Assembly (NCBI RefSeq): GCF_000316115.1
Contig: NZ_JH993797.1
Coordinates: forward strand, 4,512,486 to 4,576,485
Origin: Leptolyngbya sp. PCC 7375
GTDB taxonomy: Bacteria; Cyanobacteriota; Cyanobacteriia; Phormidesmidales; Phormidesmidaceae
Length of the DNA: 64,000 nucleotides
Reading direction: 5' to 3'
The notes beneath the pieces are model-generated. The model had not been told where the DNA came from, searched no databases, and was given only the letters and a program-made list of their open reading frames with translations. A program made the position numbers and the translations under genes. Positions within the stretch are counted from its first letter, which is position 1; the number at the start of each line of letters is the position of its first letter. This document shows positions 8,355-17,326 of this stretch, piece after piece.

Positions 8355-8972
8355 TTAGTCAGCTGCTTGCTCAGTCTTCGCTGATTTAGAAGCTTCCAGT
8401 TCTTCCAAGATCTCTTGTGGTAGTTTACCAGCGCGCCGAGACCCTTCAGGTAATTCATGGGGATCCATAACACCCTTGGGTAGGTAGGCCAGCTCACGCA
8501 TTGGTGTCACCATGGGATCATCAGTGACTTTGTAGGGCAAACGACCTAGAGCAACACTGTCATAGTTGAGCTCGTGGCGGTCATAGGCGGCCAACTCATA
8601 CTCCTCAGTCATGGAGAGACAGTTGGTAGGGCAGTACTCTACGCAGTTACCGCAAAAGATACAAACGCCAAAATCAATGCTGTAGTGGTCCAGTACCTTC
8701 TTCTTCGTTGATTTATCGAAGGTCCAGTCAACAACAGGTAAATTGATTGGACAAACACGGACGCAAACTTCGCAAGAGATGCACTTATCAAACTCAAAGT
8801 GGATACGACCGCGATAGCGTTCAGATGGAATTAGCTTTTCGTAGGGATATTGCACCGTCACAGGACGACGCTTCATATGGTCAAAAGTGACTGATAGACC
8901 TTGACCGATATACTTAGCGGCTTGGACGGTCTCTTTGGCGTAGTCACCAACCTGCTTTAGAAAGTTGAGCAT
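8355..8972 (-). CDS. ndhI: NAD(P)H-quinone oxidoreductase subunit I (two 4Fe-4S)
   Basis: Peripheral iron-sulfur subunit that passes electrons to quinone within NDH-1. Two ferredoxin-type cluster motifs are visible: CISCEVCVRVCP near residue 64 and CIFCGNCVEYCP near residue 103. The frame is open to 8993, but MLNFLKQVGDYAKE at 8972 is the usual N-terminus. That start leaves 4 bases after the ndhA stop rather than an overlap. Length is 205 residues with a charged C-terminal tail (SKSAKTEQAAD), usual for the cyanobacterial form. Confidence 0.96.
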   Translation of the reverse strand: MLNFLKQVGDYAKETVQAAKYIGQGLSVTFDHMKRRPVTVQYPYEKLIPSERYRGRIHFEFDKCISCEVCVRVCPINLPVVDWTFDKSTKKKVLDHYSIDFGVCIFCGNCVEYCPTNCLSMTEEYELAAYDRHELNYDSVALGRLPYKVTDDPMVTPMRELAYLPKGVMDPHELPEGSRRAGKLPQEILEELEASKSAKTEQAAD

Positions 8973-8976
8973 TGTT

Positions 8977-10095
8977 TTACCCTCCAAACGCAAATGGAAA
9001 TGCGAGCTTGAGCGCTGCTGTTAGTAGCAGATTAACCAGGGCCACTGGCAGTAGAAATTTCCAGCCTAAATCTAGAAGCTGGTCGATGCGTACGCGAGGC
9101 ACAGTCCATCGTAAAAGTACGGCGAGAAATACTAAGAAATAAGCCTTAATTAGGGTCATCATGATCCCTAAAGCGGCAGTAATTACCTGTAGCCAAGGGG
9201 TGGTTTCACTAATCCCTAAACCACCAGCCATAACTTCAACAGGAATCGGAAAACTCCATCCGCCCAGGTATAGCACTGACACCAACATGGCCGAGAGGAC
9301 TAGATTAACGTAGGAGCCAACATAAAATAGGCCAAACTTCATACCGGTGTATTCAGTTTGGTAGCCAGCTACAATCTCTTCTTCTGCCTCTGGTAAGTCA
9401 AATGGTAAGCGTTCACATTCTGCCAGGGCTGCAATCCAGAAAAGGATAAAACCAACAGGCTGTCGCCAGATATTCCAGCTGAGAATGCCATAGCTTGCTT
9501 GCTGGTTGACAATGTCGATGGTGCTAAGGCTATTGGACATCATCACCACAGCTAGGACTGCTAGCGCTAAGGGGATTTCATAGCTAATTGACTGGGCTGT
9601 CGCTCGCAATCCTCCTAGTAGAGAATACTTATTGTTTGAAGAATACCCGGCCATCAGTAAGCCGATGGGTGTAACACTCGAAAGTGCAATCCACAGAAAG
9701 ATGCCTATACCCAAATCGGTAATCACCATGTTCTGCCCAAAGGGCACAACCAGGTAAGACACAAAGACAGGGATAACAACCAGGGCTGGACCCAAAGTAA
9801 ATAAAATTGGGTCTGCTTGGGCTGGATTAATATCTTCTTTGAATATGAGTTTGACGCCGTCCGCTGTTGCTTGCAGTGCGCCCAGCGGACCAACATATTC
9901 AGGGCCAATTCGCTGCTGGGCCGCGGCTGAAATTTTTCGCTCTAGCCAAACGGCAATAAAAATACTGACGGTCGCAGCGATGAGAATTAGTAACATCGGC
10001 AGCGGCATCCAAACCAGCTTGGCTACAGCTGGGGGTATTCCCAGTGATACCAGTATTTGAATGAAGCTCTCTTGCAGGTTAATTCCAGAACTCAT
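8977..10095 (-). CDS. ndhA: NAD(P)H-quinone oxidoreductase subunit 1 (NuoH-like)
   Basis: Membrane subunit that connects the quinone site with the proton channels of NDH-1. It has 372 residues and about eight hydrophobic segments. ERKISAAAQQRIGPEYVGP near residue 50 and the acidic loop ERLPFDLPEAEEEIVAGYQTEY are the hallmark NuoH motifs. The ATG at 10095 (MSSGINLQESF) is preferred to the TTG two codons earlier. First gene of the ndhA-I-G-E operon. The 280-base spacer to gltA carries the gltA terminator and presumably this operon's promoter. Confidence 0.97.
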   Translation of the reverse strand: MSSGINLQESFIQILVSLGIPPAVAKLVWMPLPMLLILIAATVSIFIAVWLERKISAAAQQRIGPEYVGPLGALQATADGVKLIFKEDINPAQADPILFTLGPALVVIPVFVSYLVVPFGQNMVITDLGIGIFLWIALSSVTPIGLLMAGYSSNNKYSLLGGLRATAQSISYEIPLALAVLAVVMMSNSLSTIDIVNQQASYGILSWNIWRQPVGFILFWIAALAECERLPFDLPEAEEEIVAGYQTEYTGMKFGLFYVGSYVNLVLSAMLVSVLYLGGWSFPIPVEVMAGGLGISETTPWLQVITAALGIMMTLIKAYFLVFLAVLLRWTVPRVRIDQLLDLGWKFLLPVALVNLLLTAALKLAFPFAFGG

Positions 10096-10254
10096 ACCCA
10101 ACTTAAATAGATGGAGTGGAGGGCCTCAGGGCCAATTTCCCTAATGATTCTAACGCTTAATATGTCTTCAAAGGTGAAATAACTAAGTTGGTACTAATAG
10201 GAATTACTACTCATGGTTATAGATTAAACATTAGTCATTCTTGGTGAGGCATAC

Positions 10255-10286
10255 AAAAACCCCCCTTGATATGCATCAAGAGGGGC
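10255..10286 (-). terminator. Intrinsic terminator of gltA
   Basis: Arms at 10260-10270 (CCCCCCTTGAT) and 10275-10285 (ATCAAGAGGGG) form an 11-bp stem with one mismatch and a 4-base loop. Read on the minus strand it is followed by TTTTTG. It lies about 95 bases past the gltA stop and upstream of ndhA, so it separates the two transcription units. Confidence 0.8.
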
Positions 10287-10380
10287 TGGAGTTCCTGAAA
10301 ATCGTCACTGATATCAGTTTCGTTGGATTTATCAGTATTGACAAGAGGGGTGATGCCCATCACAGGGGGAAAATACCGAT

Positions 10381-11574
10381 TTATACGGATCCGTTACGCA
10401 CAGCTGGCGGAGACTGAGCCTTTTTATCCCAAAGGTGCAGACGCTCTGTCACGTTTATGTACGCTTGGTTGTGAGGACCAGTATAAATTTGTGTTGGTCG
10501 AAAAATTCGATTTTCAGCCAACTGCTCTTTCCAGTGGGCGAGCCATCCAGCGGCACGTGCGATCGCAAATATTGGTGTAAATAAGTCAGTCGGAATTCCC
10601 AACTTTCGATAAACCAATCCCGAATAGAAATCTACGTTTGGGTATACGCCCTTTTGCCCTAGACGTTCCGTGACAGCTGTTTCCAGTTCTAAGGCAATTT
10701 CGTAATATTCATCCTGGCCAAACTTCTCAAAAAGTTGCTCAGCCAGCTTTTGCAAGATAACCGCCCTTGGATCCTTAACTTTATAGACCCGATGGCCAAA
10801 GCCCATAATTTTAGCTTTACGGGCAATGCAATCATCTACAAAGGGACGTACATTATCCACCGAACCAATCTTTTGAAGCATGGCGACGACTTCTTCGTTC
10901 GCACCGCCATGGAGGGGACCAGCTAGTGTACCCACTGCTGAAGCCACTACAGCATATGGGTCAGTGAGTGTAGAGGCTGTGACCATTGCCGAAAATGTAG
11001 AGGCGTTGATCGTGTGCTCAGCATGTAGCGTGAGACATACATCAAAAATGCGGGCTGCTAAGGGGTCTGGTACCTCCTCATTCAGCATGTACAAAAAATT
11101 TGCTGCGTAATCGAGATCATCCCGAGGTTGAACCGGATCATTTCCCTTCCGAATCAGCTTAAATGCGGCCACCATGGTGGGGATTTTAGCTAATAAGCGG
11201 ACCACGGCAGCCTGGATATAGGCCGGATCCTCTAACGCTCGCCGGGAGTAAAATAACCCTAAGGCGGCTGCACATGCCTGTAATGCATCCATGGGATGGC
11301 CGCTCTCAGGAAAGCACTTCATCATGTCGCGGATGCGATACTTCAACCGGCGATGATGTTGAATCTCATCCTTAAATAAATCCAGTTCTTGCTTGGTGGG
11401 TAGGCCTCCCCAGATAAGTAAATAGGCCGTTTCTAAAAAGGTACTTTTTGGGGCCAACTCTTCGATACGAATGCCTCGGTATTCTAAAATCCCTTCCTGA
11501 CCGTTTACGTAACTAATGCTTGATTCTGTCGCGGGAATTCCCTCTAAACCAGGGCGATATTCGCATAGGGTCAT
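10381..11574 (-). CDS. gltA: Citrate synthase
   Basis: Condenses acetyl-CoA with oxaloacetate to make citrate, feeding the TCA pathway to 2-oxoglutarate for nitrogen assimilation. At 397 residues it is the short bacterial type. Active-site features are HGGANEEV (His near 224), GFGHRVYK (His near 263) and the catalytic Asp in NVDFYSG near 313. The N-terminus GLEGIPATESSISYVNGQEGILEYRG is the usual domain opening. 2-Methylcitrate synthases are similar, but no prp genes are nearby and I favour citrate synthase. A hairpin terminator follows at 10255-10286. Confidence 0.96.
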   Translation of the reverse strand: MTLCEYRPGLEGIPATESSISYVNGQEGILEYRGIRIEELAPKSTFLETAYLLIWGGLPTKQELDLFKDEIQHHRRLKYRIRDMMKCFPESGHPMDALQACAAALGLFYSRRALEDPAYIQAAVVRLLAKIPTMVAAFKLIRKGNDPVQPRDDLDYAANFLYMLNEEVPDPLAARIFDVCLTLHAEHTINASTFSAMVTASTLTDPYAVVASAVGTLAGPLHGGANEEVVAMLQKIGSVDNVRPFVDDCIARKAKIMGFGHRVYKVKDPRAVILQKLAEQLFEKFGQDEYYEIALELETAVTERLGQKGVYPNVDFYSGLVYRKLGIPTDLFTPIFAIARAAGWLAHWKEQLAENRIFRPTQIYTGPHNQAYINVTERLHLWDKKAQSPPAVRNGSV

Positions 11575-11779
11575 TGTCAGTCGTCCTACCGCTGCTCTCT
11601 TTTATTCTTTAAGGATATCGAGAAGTGGTCTATTCATGCATTTTCCCTGGGAACAGGTAAGCTTTCTTTGAAGAAAACTAGTACCCGATGGCAGAAACTT
11701 GGCGACGATTGCATCCACCCATCGACTCATACCCATTTGATAGTAGGCAAACTTACGCCACAGAGTACTAGTCTGCTCA

Positions 11780-12295
11780 TTACAAAATTAGGCGAGGTGG
11801 AGCTAGCCAAAATAGCTGACTATTACCAATGGCGCTTTGTGCATCAGGCAAGGTCAGTCCGATGATACCTGCTTTTTTAAAGACCCAGCGATCATTGCTA
11901 TCCCCTTGAACCAATTGCTGTGCCCATTGGCTAAGGTCCGGTTCGTGGCCAACTAGTGCCAGGCTCTTAGGAACCTCTGACTGCCAACTTTCCAACCAAC
12001 TTAACCAATTCTGTAAACAGCCCTCGGGAGCCAGTGGAGGAAATAGCTGATAGTCCAAGGCAAGCTTTGCTTCACATAGGATCTTTGCAGTTTGGACTGC
12101 CCGTACCAACGGACTGGTGAGCAACATGTCAAAATGCAACCCAAGGCTCACAAGTCTTTGAGCAATCTTCTGGGTTTTCTGAATGCCTTTATCAACTAAA
12201 GGGCGCTGATGGTCATCAACATAGGTACCTCGTTCGGCTGCAATGCCATGGCGAATAAAGTACACCTGAGTTGCATATTTAGAAGACAATTCCAT
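11780..12295 (-). CDS. sixA: Phosphohistidine phosphatase SixA-type
   Basis: Histidine-phosphatase (phosphoglycerate mutase fold) protein of 171 residues that removes phosphate from phosphohistidine proteins. The N-terminal catalytic motif is YFIRHGIA near residue 15, LTSPLVRAVQTA carries the second Arg, and LVGHEPDLSQWA near 125 carries the second His. It follows the DHH phosphoesterase gene by 119 bases on the same strand and may be cotranscribed with it. In bacteria SixA acts on phosphotransfer proteins, but the cyanobacterial target is not evident here. Confidence 0.88.
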   Translation of the reverse strand: MELSSKYATQVYFIRHGIAAERGTYVDDHQRPLVDKGIQKTQKIAQRLVSLGLHFDMLLTSPLVRAVQTAKILCEAKLALDYQLFPPLAPEGCLQNWLSWLESWQSEVPKSLALVGHEPDLSQWAQQLVQGDSNDRWVFKKAGIIGLTLPDAQSAIGNSQLFWLAPPRLIL

Positions 12296-12414
12296 TTTTT
12301 GCCGTTACTGATTTAGAGGATGGATTGATCTGTAAAACTTTCTAACAGCCTAAATTTGACAGATAAAACCATCCTGAGGATCAGCCATGCTCAGTTTTTA
12401 AGCGCTATGTACAT

Positions 12415-13584
12415 TTAATCTGGATTCATAACCCCGTCTTTTGGGTTAATCAATTTCATGAGCTTTTGCTTAATCTGCACATCAAATACTTCCCATTTCA
12501 ATCGATTGTAAGCGCCATTTTCATAAAAGCCAGATAAGAAGCCTACAGGTACTTCAAACCCTCCCGCCATAGAGCGACCACCGCCAAAAAAGCGTCCTTG
12601 GTCGTCGTGTCCAAAGGCTTCTTTAATAAACTCATCCGGGTCAAGGGTGAGTTTACTGGTGCGTAAGGAGCCAATAACGACTTCTCGTTCATCGTCCTCA
12701 TCGTGGACAATGCCATAGACGACGGCTGTATGGACGTCTTCTTCGGTAAGCAGAAAGTCTGTGGCTTGGGGGATTGCATCACGGTCTTCGTATCGCAGGT
12801 AGCCCACACCTGAAATTGAGACACTGTTTTGAATATTACGATTACGCAGTGATCGTTCAATGACATCCATGGCTCGTTTAGAGCGGGAGGCTTGGAGAAT
12901 GGCACTGAGCAACTGGGCATCGCAATACTGACTAAGGTAAGCAGCTGCCATAAAGTCTGCTTCTGCAGCCTGCATTAGTTGTCCTGTATCTGAACGTAAA
13001 CCGTGCATTAAGGCCGTAGCACACTTAACGTGTTTGCTATTGCTACGGTCGAGATCTAACAGCCCTGCCTGGAGATACTGGGTCAAAATTGTGGCAGTTG
13101 CCCGAGCCTCTGGACGAATATCAGAAAATTCTGCCTTGGTTTTACCCTGGAGCGTATGGTGGTCAATCACAACTAAAAGAGGCACTCCTGCGGCGTTGAC
13201 CTGTTCTAATAACTGGCTAGTAGTGCCCTGGGTGTCAACTAACACATAGCCTGCATACTGGGACAAATCCGGTTTTTTTTTGTTGGGCCAGCGTTTAGCG
13301 GGAAGGTTAGTTAGTTTAACTAAAGCAATATTTTCTTGATGGCTAAGGGTACCTGAATAAAAAATATCGCAATCGACATCGTAAGTAGCTGCAATTAATT
13401 GATATGCCCAGGCTGAGGACAGGGCATCGGGATCTGGAAAATCTTGAATTAAAACCAGCTGTCGGCTGCCAGCATGGGTAATGAGCAAATGGCGTAATGA
13501 CGCTGCAGGGCCATCGCTGAAATCCACGTTTGGTCTATAACTCGTGTGATTAGAAGATTTAAGCAATGCGTCTTGGGAGGCCAT
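12415..13584 (-). CDS. DHH/DHHA1 family phosphoesterase
   Basis: Probable cytosolic Mn-dependent phosphoesterase of the DHH family (nanoRNase/pAp-phosphatase-like), 389 residues. The motifs appear in order: FPDPDALSSAW near residue 48 (the DxDA-type first motif), VDTQG near 116, and IDHHTLQGK near 139, which is the DHH triad. The C-terminal FGHDDQGRFFGGGRSMAGGFE near residue 325 is the DHHA1 substrate-binding motif. It lies 56 bases after the HNH gene. Candidate substrates are short oligonucleotides or 3'-phosphoadenosine 5'-phosphate. The latter would fit the sulfate-reduction gene cysH seen elsewhere in the window. Confidence 0.88.
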   Translation of the reverse strand: MASQDALLKSSNHTSYRPNVDFSDGPAASLRHLLITHAGSRQLVLIQDFPDPDALSSAWAYQLIAATYDVDCDIFYSGTLSHQENIALVKLTNLPAKRWPNKKKPDLSQYAGYVLVDTQGTTSQLLEQVNAAGVPLLVVIDHHTLQGKTKAEFSDIRPEARATATILTQYLQAGLLDLDRSNSKHVKCATALMHGLRSDTGQLMQAAEADFMAAAYLSQYCDAQLLSAILQASRSKRAMDVIERSLRNRNIQNSVSISGVGYLRYEDRDAIPQATDFLLTEEDVHTAVVYGIVHDEDDEREVVIGSLRTSKLTLDPDEFIKEAFGHDDQGRFFGGGRSMAGGFEVPVGFLSGFYENGAYNRLKWEVFDVQIKQKLMKLINPKDGVMNPD

Positions 13585-13640
13585 TCGCAGAAAGAATTAG
13601 GTTGAAATCAGAGGAGATCAGTGGAGGAATGTTCGGTCAA

Positions 13641-14144
13641 TTAACCGGTAAGGCCAATGACATATTTACGCCATTCCTGATGGGCATCTCCACGCGTGTG
13701 GCGAGCAATTTCAAAGTAAAGGCTGCTGTGGGGCTTACGCGGTGTAATCCGCAGAGGCATTCTAGCCTCTTTTGGAGTTCGATTACCCTTTTTGACGTTG
13801 CAACGTACACATGCTGATACCATGTTCTCCCATACTTCTTTTCCACCGCGAGAACGAGGAATCACATGGTCTAGCGTCAGGCCATCACCTGCATAGCCAC
13901 AGTATTGGCAGGTATGATTATCGCGATAAAGCAGATTCCGACGAGTTAAGGGGATGTCTTTGTAGGGAATGCGAACGTAGTGACGCAGTCGAATAACTGT
14001 GGGTAGAGGAAAATTCGCGTATATCGAGCGACCATTATGTTCCACAGTTTCGGCCTTGCCCTTAATGATCAGCACAATGGCACGTCGCCAACTTGTGATG
14101 TTCAAGGGCTCATAAGAGGCATTTAAGACTAGAACCTTGCTCAT
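13641..14144 (-). CDS. HNH endonuclease family protein
   Basis: A 167-residue protein with a C-terminal HNH domain: CQYCG near residue 80, LTLDHVIPRSRGG near 90 and CVRCNVKKG near 113, giving the His/Asn core and two zinc CxxC pairs. The N-terminal part (VLVLNASYEPLNITSWRRAI) is the DUF-like cap seen on a very common cyanobacterial and bacterial chromosomal HNH family. It is single-copy in style and not part of a visible restriction or phage cassette. It heads the minus-strand run HNH-DHH-sixA and is divergent from alr. Confidence 0.9.
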   Translation of the reverse strand: MSKVLVLNASYEPLNITSWRRAIVLIIKGKAETVEHNGRSIYANFPLPTVIRLRHYVRIPYKDIPLTRRNLLYRDNHTCQYCGYAGDGLTLDHVIPRSRGGKEVWENMVSACVRCNVKKGNRTPKEARMPLRITPRKPHSSLYFEIARHTRGDAHQEWRKYVIGLTG

Positions 14145-14251
14145 TGAGGTTCATATAAAACTTGTGATTTGATACTAACACAGGTCGCTTGAATGCCTGG
14201 GTTCTTGCGATACTGTGGCCGTGGTGTGCTTTTCAGTAAAGGAGATGCAAC

Positions 14252-15454
14252 ATGCTGAGGTGGGAAGATACTCCAAGTGTTGCAGCCATGCGATGTTCGC
14301 GGGCTTGGGTGGAGATTAGTTTGGAGGCAATCCACCATAATGTGCGCCAGTTTCGTTCATTATTACGGCCCACAACTGATCTAATGGCCGTAGTGAAAGC
14401 TGATGCCTATGGTCATGGTGCAATTGCAGTGGCTCGGACTGCTTTGGCGGCAGGGGCGACATGGTTAGGTGTAGCAACCGTGCCAGAAGGCATTGAACTA
14501 CGGCAAGCGGGTTTAACCGCACCTATTTTGGTGATGGGTGCCTTGCATGATGCTGAGGAGGTCAGGGCGCTAGCTCGCTGGCAGTTGCAGCCTACAATTG
14601 TCGCACCTAAGCAGGCGCTTGTGTTTGCGGCAGTGTTAAGCGATGCTTGTTTGCCCTTGCCAGTACATATCAAATTAGATACGGGGATGTCGCGGCTCGG
14701 GTTTGATTGGCAGCGGGCATTGGAGTTTGTGGAGTTTGTCAGTGGGCTGCCTGCGTTACAGATAACTAGTTTGTATTCCCATTTTGCAACGGCTGATGAA
14801 CCGGATCCGACGGAAATGCGACGTCAGCATGAGCGTTTTGAGCGTGCGATCGCAACCCTTGAAATGCATAATCAGCTTCCTGCACGCCTGCATTTAGCGA
14901 ATACAGCAGCTACCCTCACCGATGCCGATGCCTTGCAATACGATATGGTGCGCGTGGGTTTGGGGCTATATGGCTTGGCACCAGCACCGCATTTACAATC
15001 GTTGCTTAACTTGCAACCAGCCTTAGAAGTTAAAGCGCGTATTACCCATATCAAGAAAATTCCTGCTGGTGCTGGCGTTAGCTATGGACATCGTTTTGTG
15101 GCTAAACGCCCAATGACCATTGCCGTTGTAGGTATTGGTTATGCCGATGGTATTCCTCGTCAATTATCCAACCAGCTGACTGTGTTGATTGATGATCAGC
15201 CTGTTTGCCAGGTGGGTGCTATCACGATGGATCAACTGATGTTAGATGTGTCAGATATCCCTGGTCTGACGGAAGGCGACATCGTCACATTGCTTGGAAA
15301 TTCTACCTCCCACCAAATCACTGCAGATGACTGGGCCAATCGTATCGGGACGATTTCTTGGGAGATTCTATGTAGCTTTAAACATCGGTTGCCAAGAATT
15401 ATGACAAGAAATCGCACTAGAAGGCTTTACCCCGCTGAAGATAGCTTGTTATAA
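14252..15454 (+). CDS. alr: Alanine racemase
   Basis: PLP enzyme converting L-alanine to D-alanine for peptidoglycan. It has 400 residues. The PLP lysine is in VVKADAYGHG near residue 50, KLDTGMSRLG lies near 141, and the catalytic Tyr is in GVSYGHRF near 277. The first 13 or so codons (MLRWEDTPSVAAM) precede the usual family start region (SRAWVEISLEAI), so a start at the ATG at 14288 is also possible. tRNA-Ser follows 15 bases after the stop on the same strand. Confidence 0.95.
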   Translation: MLRWEDTPSVAAMRCSRAWVEISLEAIHHNVRQFRSLLRPTTDLMAVVKADAYGHGAIAVARTALAAGATWLGVATVPEGIELRQAGLTAPILVMGALHDAEEVRALARWQLQPTIVAPKQALVFAAVLSDACLPLPVHIKLDTGMSRLGFDWQRALEFVEFVSGLPALQITSLYSHFATADEPDPTEMRRQHERFERAIATLEMHNQLPARLHLANTAATLTDADALQYDMVRVGLGLYGLAPAPHLQSLLNLQPALEVKARITHIKKIPAGAGVSYGHRFVAKRPMTIAVVGIGYADGIPRQLSNQLTVLIDDQPVCQVGAITMDQLMLDVSDIPGLTEGDIVTLLGNSTSHQITADDWANRIGTISWEILCSFKHRLPRIMTRNRTRRLYPAEDSLL

Positions 15455-15469
15455 TGCAGCTCTGACCTT

Positions 15470-15558
15470 GGAGAGGTGGCTGAGTGGTTGAAAGCGGCTC
15501 CCTGCTAAGGAGTTATAGGGCGTAAGCTCTATCGAGGGTTCGAATCCCTCCCTCTCCG
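15470..15558 (+). tRNA. tRNA-Ser (GCT anticodon)
   Basis: An 89-base class II tRNA. The acceptor GGAGAGG pairs with CCTCTCC (15551-15557) and the discriminator is G. The D-arm is TGGCTGAGTGG, the anticodon loop CTGCTAA carries GCT, and a long variable arm is followed by the T-arm GGTTCGAATCC. No CCA is encoded. It reads serine codons AGC and AGU and lies just downstream of alr. Confidence 0.95.
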
Positions 15559-15579
15559 TTTTAATTTGGTGACTTCAAC

Positions 15580-16143
15580 CTAGCGGCTAGCGTTGTGGAC
15601 AGCCCACAGCAAACGCTCTGAGCTAGCGTTTGGATGAGCAAATGAAAATAAGTGCTGAAATGTGAGACGTCCTGAGCGATCTACTACAAATTGTGCTGGT
15701 AAAGGTGCCCCCAACGCCTGACCCGTGCCATATTGGCGAAAAATACTGCAGCTAGAATCCACTAAAAGTGGCATCTCCAGCCCCAGATCCCTGTGTATGA
15801 TTTGACTTTGACGCATGTCAGTGCTCGTGATCATGAGCACTTGTGCACCTAGCTGGTCAAACTTTTTGTAGGTTTCGACCATCGACATAATGTGTGGATA
15901 GCAGAAGGGGCAGTACTGTTTTTCGGTAAAGATACGTGTAAACGCCAGAACGACCACTGATTTTTGTCGATAGCTAGAAAGTTTAATAGACGCTCTTTGC
16001 CCCACCACGGGTAGGTCAAAATCAGGTAGAGTTTGACCTACTCGAAACTTGCTAAATGCAGGTAGCGGTAAAAAATTCCTAAAAAAACGCTGACTAATGA
16101 CCCCTTGAAAATCCGTGGAGGTCAGTTTGAAAGCTGCAGTCAT
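15580..16143 (-). CDS. AhpC/TSA-family peroxiredoxin-like protein
   Basis: Thioredoxin-fold protein of 187 residues, probably a thiol peroxidase or redoxin. The order is FRVGQTLPDFDLP, then SVVVLAFTRIFTEKQYCPFC, so the peroxidatic position is in a CPFC rather than the usual TxxCP context. This is the AhpC/TSA subgroup often annotated as redoxin. The C-terminal part has FVVDRSGRLTFQH. It lies 52 bases downstream of a typical 2-Cys peroxiredoxin on the same strand, so the two probably share a transcript and a role in peroxide defence. Its physiological reductant is unknown. Confidence 0.85.
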   Translation of the reverse strand: MTAAFKLTSTDFQGVISQRFFRNFLPLPAFSKFRVGQTLPDFDLPVVGQRASIKLSSYRQKSVVVLAFTRIFTEKQYCPFCYPHIMSMVETYKKFDQLGAQVLMITSTDMRQSQIIHRDLGLEMPLLVDSSCSIFRQYGTGQALGAPLPAQFVVDRSGRLTFQHLFSFAHPNASSERLLWAVHNASR

Positions 16144-16195
16144 TGATACCTAAAAGGTGAGATAAAAACTGTTAGCTGTTGGTTGGACGATGCAC

Positions 16196-16801
16196 CTAAA
16201 TCGAAGCAAAAAACTCTTTGGACTTCACAGGATCAGGCGTCATCGTTTTTTCGCCTGGCGTCCATCCTGCTGGACATACTTCATCAGGGTGTGATTGTAC
16301 ATGCTGAATTGCTTGTAAAACTCGCAATGTTTCATCGACGCTACGGCCAAAGGACAGGTTATTGATGGTAGAGTGCTGCACGATTCCATCCTTATCAATG
16401 ATGAACAAACCGCGCAAGGCAACACCAGCTTCGGGCTCTAGTACATTGTAAGCAGCGCTAAGCTCTTTCTTGATATCGGAGACAAGGGGATAGGACAAAT
16501 CTCCCAAGCCACCCGCTTTACGCTCTGTCTGAATCCAAGCCAAATGAGAAAACTCACTATCCACTGAAGCCCCTAATACTTCTGTATTGAGAGCCGTGAA
16601 TTCATCGTAACGGTCACTAAAAGCTGTAATCTCAGTAGGGCAAACAAAGGTGAAATCTAGTGGATAGAAAAAGAGTACAACGTACTGACCACGGTAGTCA
16701 GAGAGTTTAATCGTCTTAAACTCTTGATCAACTACGGCTGTTGCAGTGAAATCAGGAGCAGGCTGACCAACACGCAGGCATCCTTCCGCCGGGGTACTCA
16801 T
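16196..16801 (-). CDS. Typical 2-Cys peroxiredoxin
   Basis: Thiol peroxidase reducing H2O2 and alkyl hydroperoxides using thioredoxin. It has 201 residues. The peroxidatic Cys is in FYPLDFTFVCPTE near residue 54 and the resolving Cys is in DEVCPAGW near 175. The helix following EVCPAGWTPGEKTM gives the C-terminal extension of the eukaryote-like, over-oxidation-prone group, but the YF motif is not obvious (the tail reads EFFASI). First gene of a two-peroxiredoxin run. Confidence 0.95.
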   Translation of the reverse strand: MSTPAEGCLRVGQPAPDFTATAVVDQEFKTIKLSDYRGQYVVLFFYPLDFTFVCPTEITAFSDRYDEFTALNTEVLGASVDSEFSHLAWIQTERKAGGLGDLSYPLVSDIKKELSAAYNVLEPEAGVALRGLFIIDKDGIVQHSTINNLSFGRSVDETLRVLQAIQHVQSHPDEVCPAGWTPGEKTMTPDPVKSKEFFASI

Positions 16802-17029
16802 CCGTTTGTCTCCAACAAAAATCTAGTTAACTAACATACCAGCAATACGGGCCTATTGCTCAGCTACCGGAGACTACTCAAAGCGCAGAGCAGAATGTAA
16901 ACAACATTAAACTCCCCGAAAACCAGCGCATCAGCTTGCCTTACTTGGTAGGGACTCCCTAACAAAGAGCGTATCAAGTTAGCGTAGTCTCTTTAGACTA
17001 CCGCGATATATCAAATAAGAAAATAAAAA

Positions 17030-17101
17030 TGGCTCAGACGTGATTTGAACACGTGACCAAGGGCTTATGAGTCCCCTGCTCTACCACTGAGCTACTGAGC
17101 C
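17030..17101 (-). tRNA. tRNA-Met (CAT anticodon, elongator type)
   Basis: Read on the minus strand, acceptor GGCTCAG pairs with CTGAGCC, the D-arm is AGCTCAGTGGTAGAGC, the anticodon loop is CTCATAA and the T-arm loop is TTCAAAT, with discriminator A. Length is 72 bases. The 5' end is a standard pair, unlike initiator tRNA, and the body is unlike tRNA-Ile(CAT), so I call elongator Met. The short hairpin at 16984-17001 lies just downstream of its 3' end. Confidence 0.9.
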
Positions 17102-17222
17102 AGTCCAAGCTGCTTTACACACAGCAGCTAATTAAATCTATCACGAAATGTCAAGAAACTACGTAGAGAATTGCAGCACTTACTAGTCTTTTTCCCAAGC
17201 AGGATAAGCAAGGTTTGTCAGC

Positions 17223-17255
17223 TCTACGTGTCGTTGTAATCTACGTGTCGTTGTA
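17223..17255. repeat. Tandem 16-base direct repeat
   Basis: TCTACGTGTCGTTGTA occurs at 17223-17238 and again at 17240-17255, with one base between, so the period is 17. It lies between tRNA-Met and the terminator of the M23 peptidase gene. No function is evident; a small replication-slippage duplication is the simplest reading. Confidence 0.75.
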
Positions 17256-17296
17256 GAAAAGATAAGCCTTGTCTTCCTGATGGTAAGACAAGGCTT
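17256..17296 (-). terminator. Intrinsic terminator of the LysM/M23 gene
   Basis: A perfect 12-bp stem, AAGCCTTGTCTT (17264-17275) with AAGACAAGGCTT (17285-17296), has a 9-base loop. On the minus strand it is followed by the T-rich ATCTTTTCT. It begins 31 bases past the stop of the M23 gene. Confidence 0.8.
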
Positions 17297-17326
17297 GCTC
17301 AAAATCTTAACGCTAGCTAATTCGTC

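Noticed and set aside
11668..11865. 65-codon plus-strand frame between gltA and sixA
   Set aside because: Its last third overlaps the sixA coding region on the other strand and it has no recognisable content.
14872..15054. Minus-strand frame inside alr
   Set aside because: Entirely antisense to conserved alanine racemase codons.
16984..17001. Terminator after tRNA-Met
   Set aside because: A 7-bp stem is present but no T-run follows on the minus strand.
17223..17255. Possible CRISPR-like repeat
   Set aside because: Only two 16-base copies one base apart, with no spacers or cas genes.
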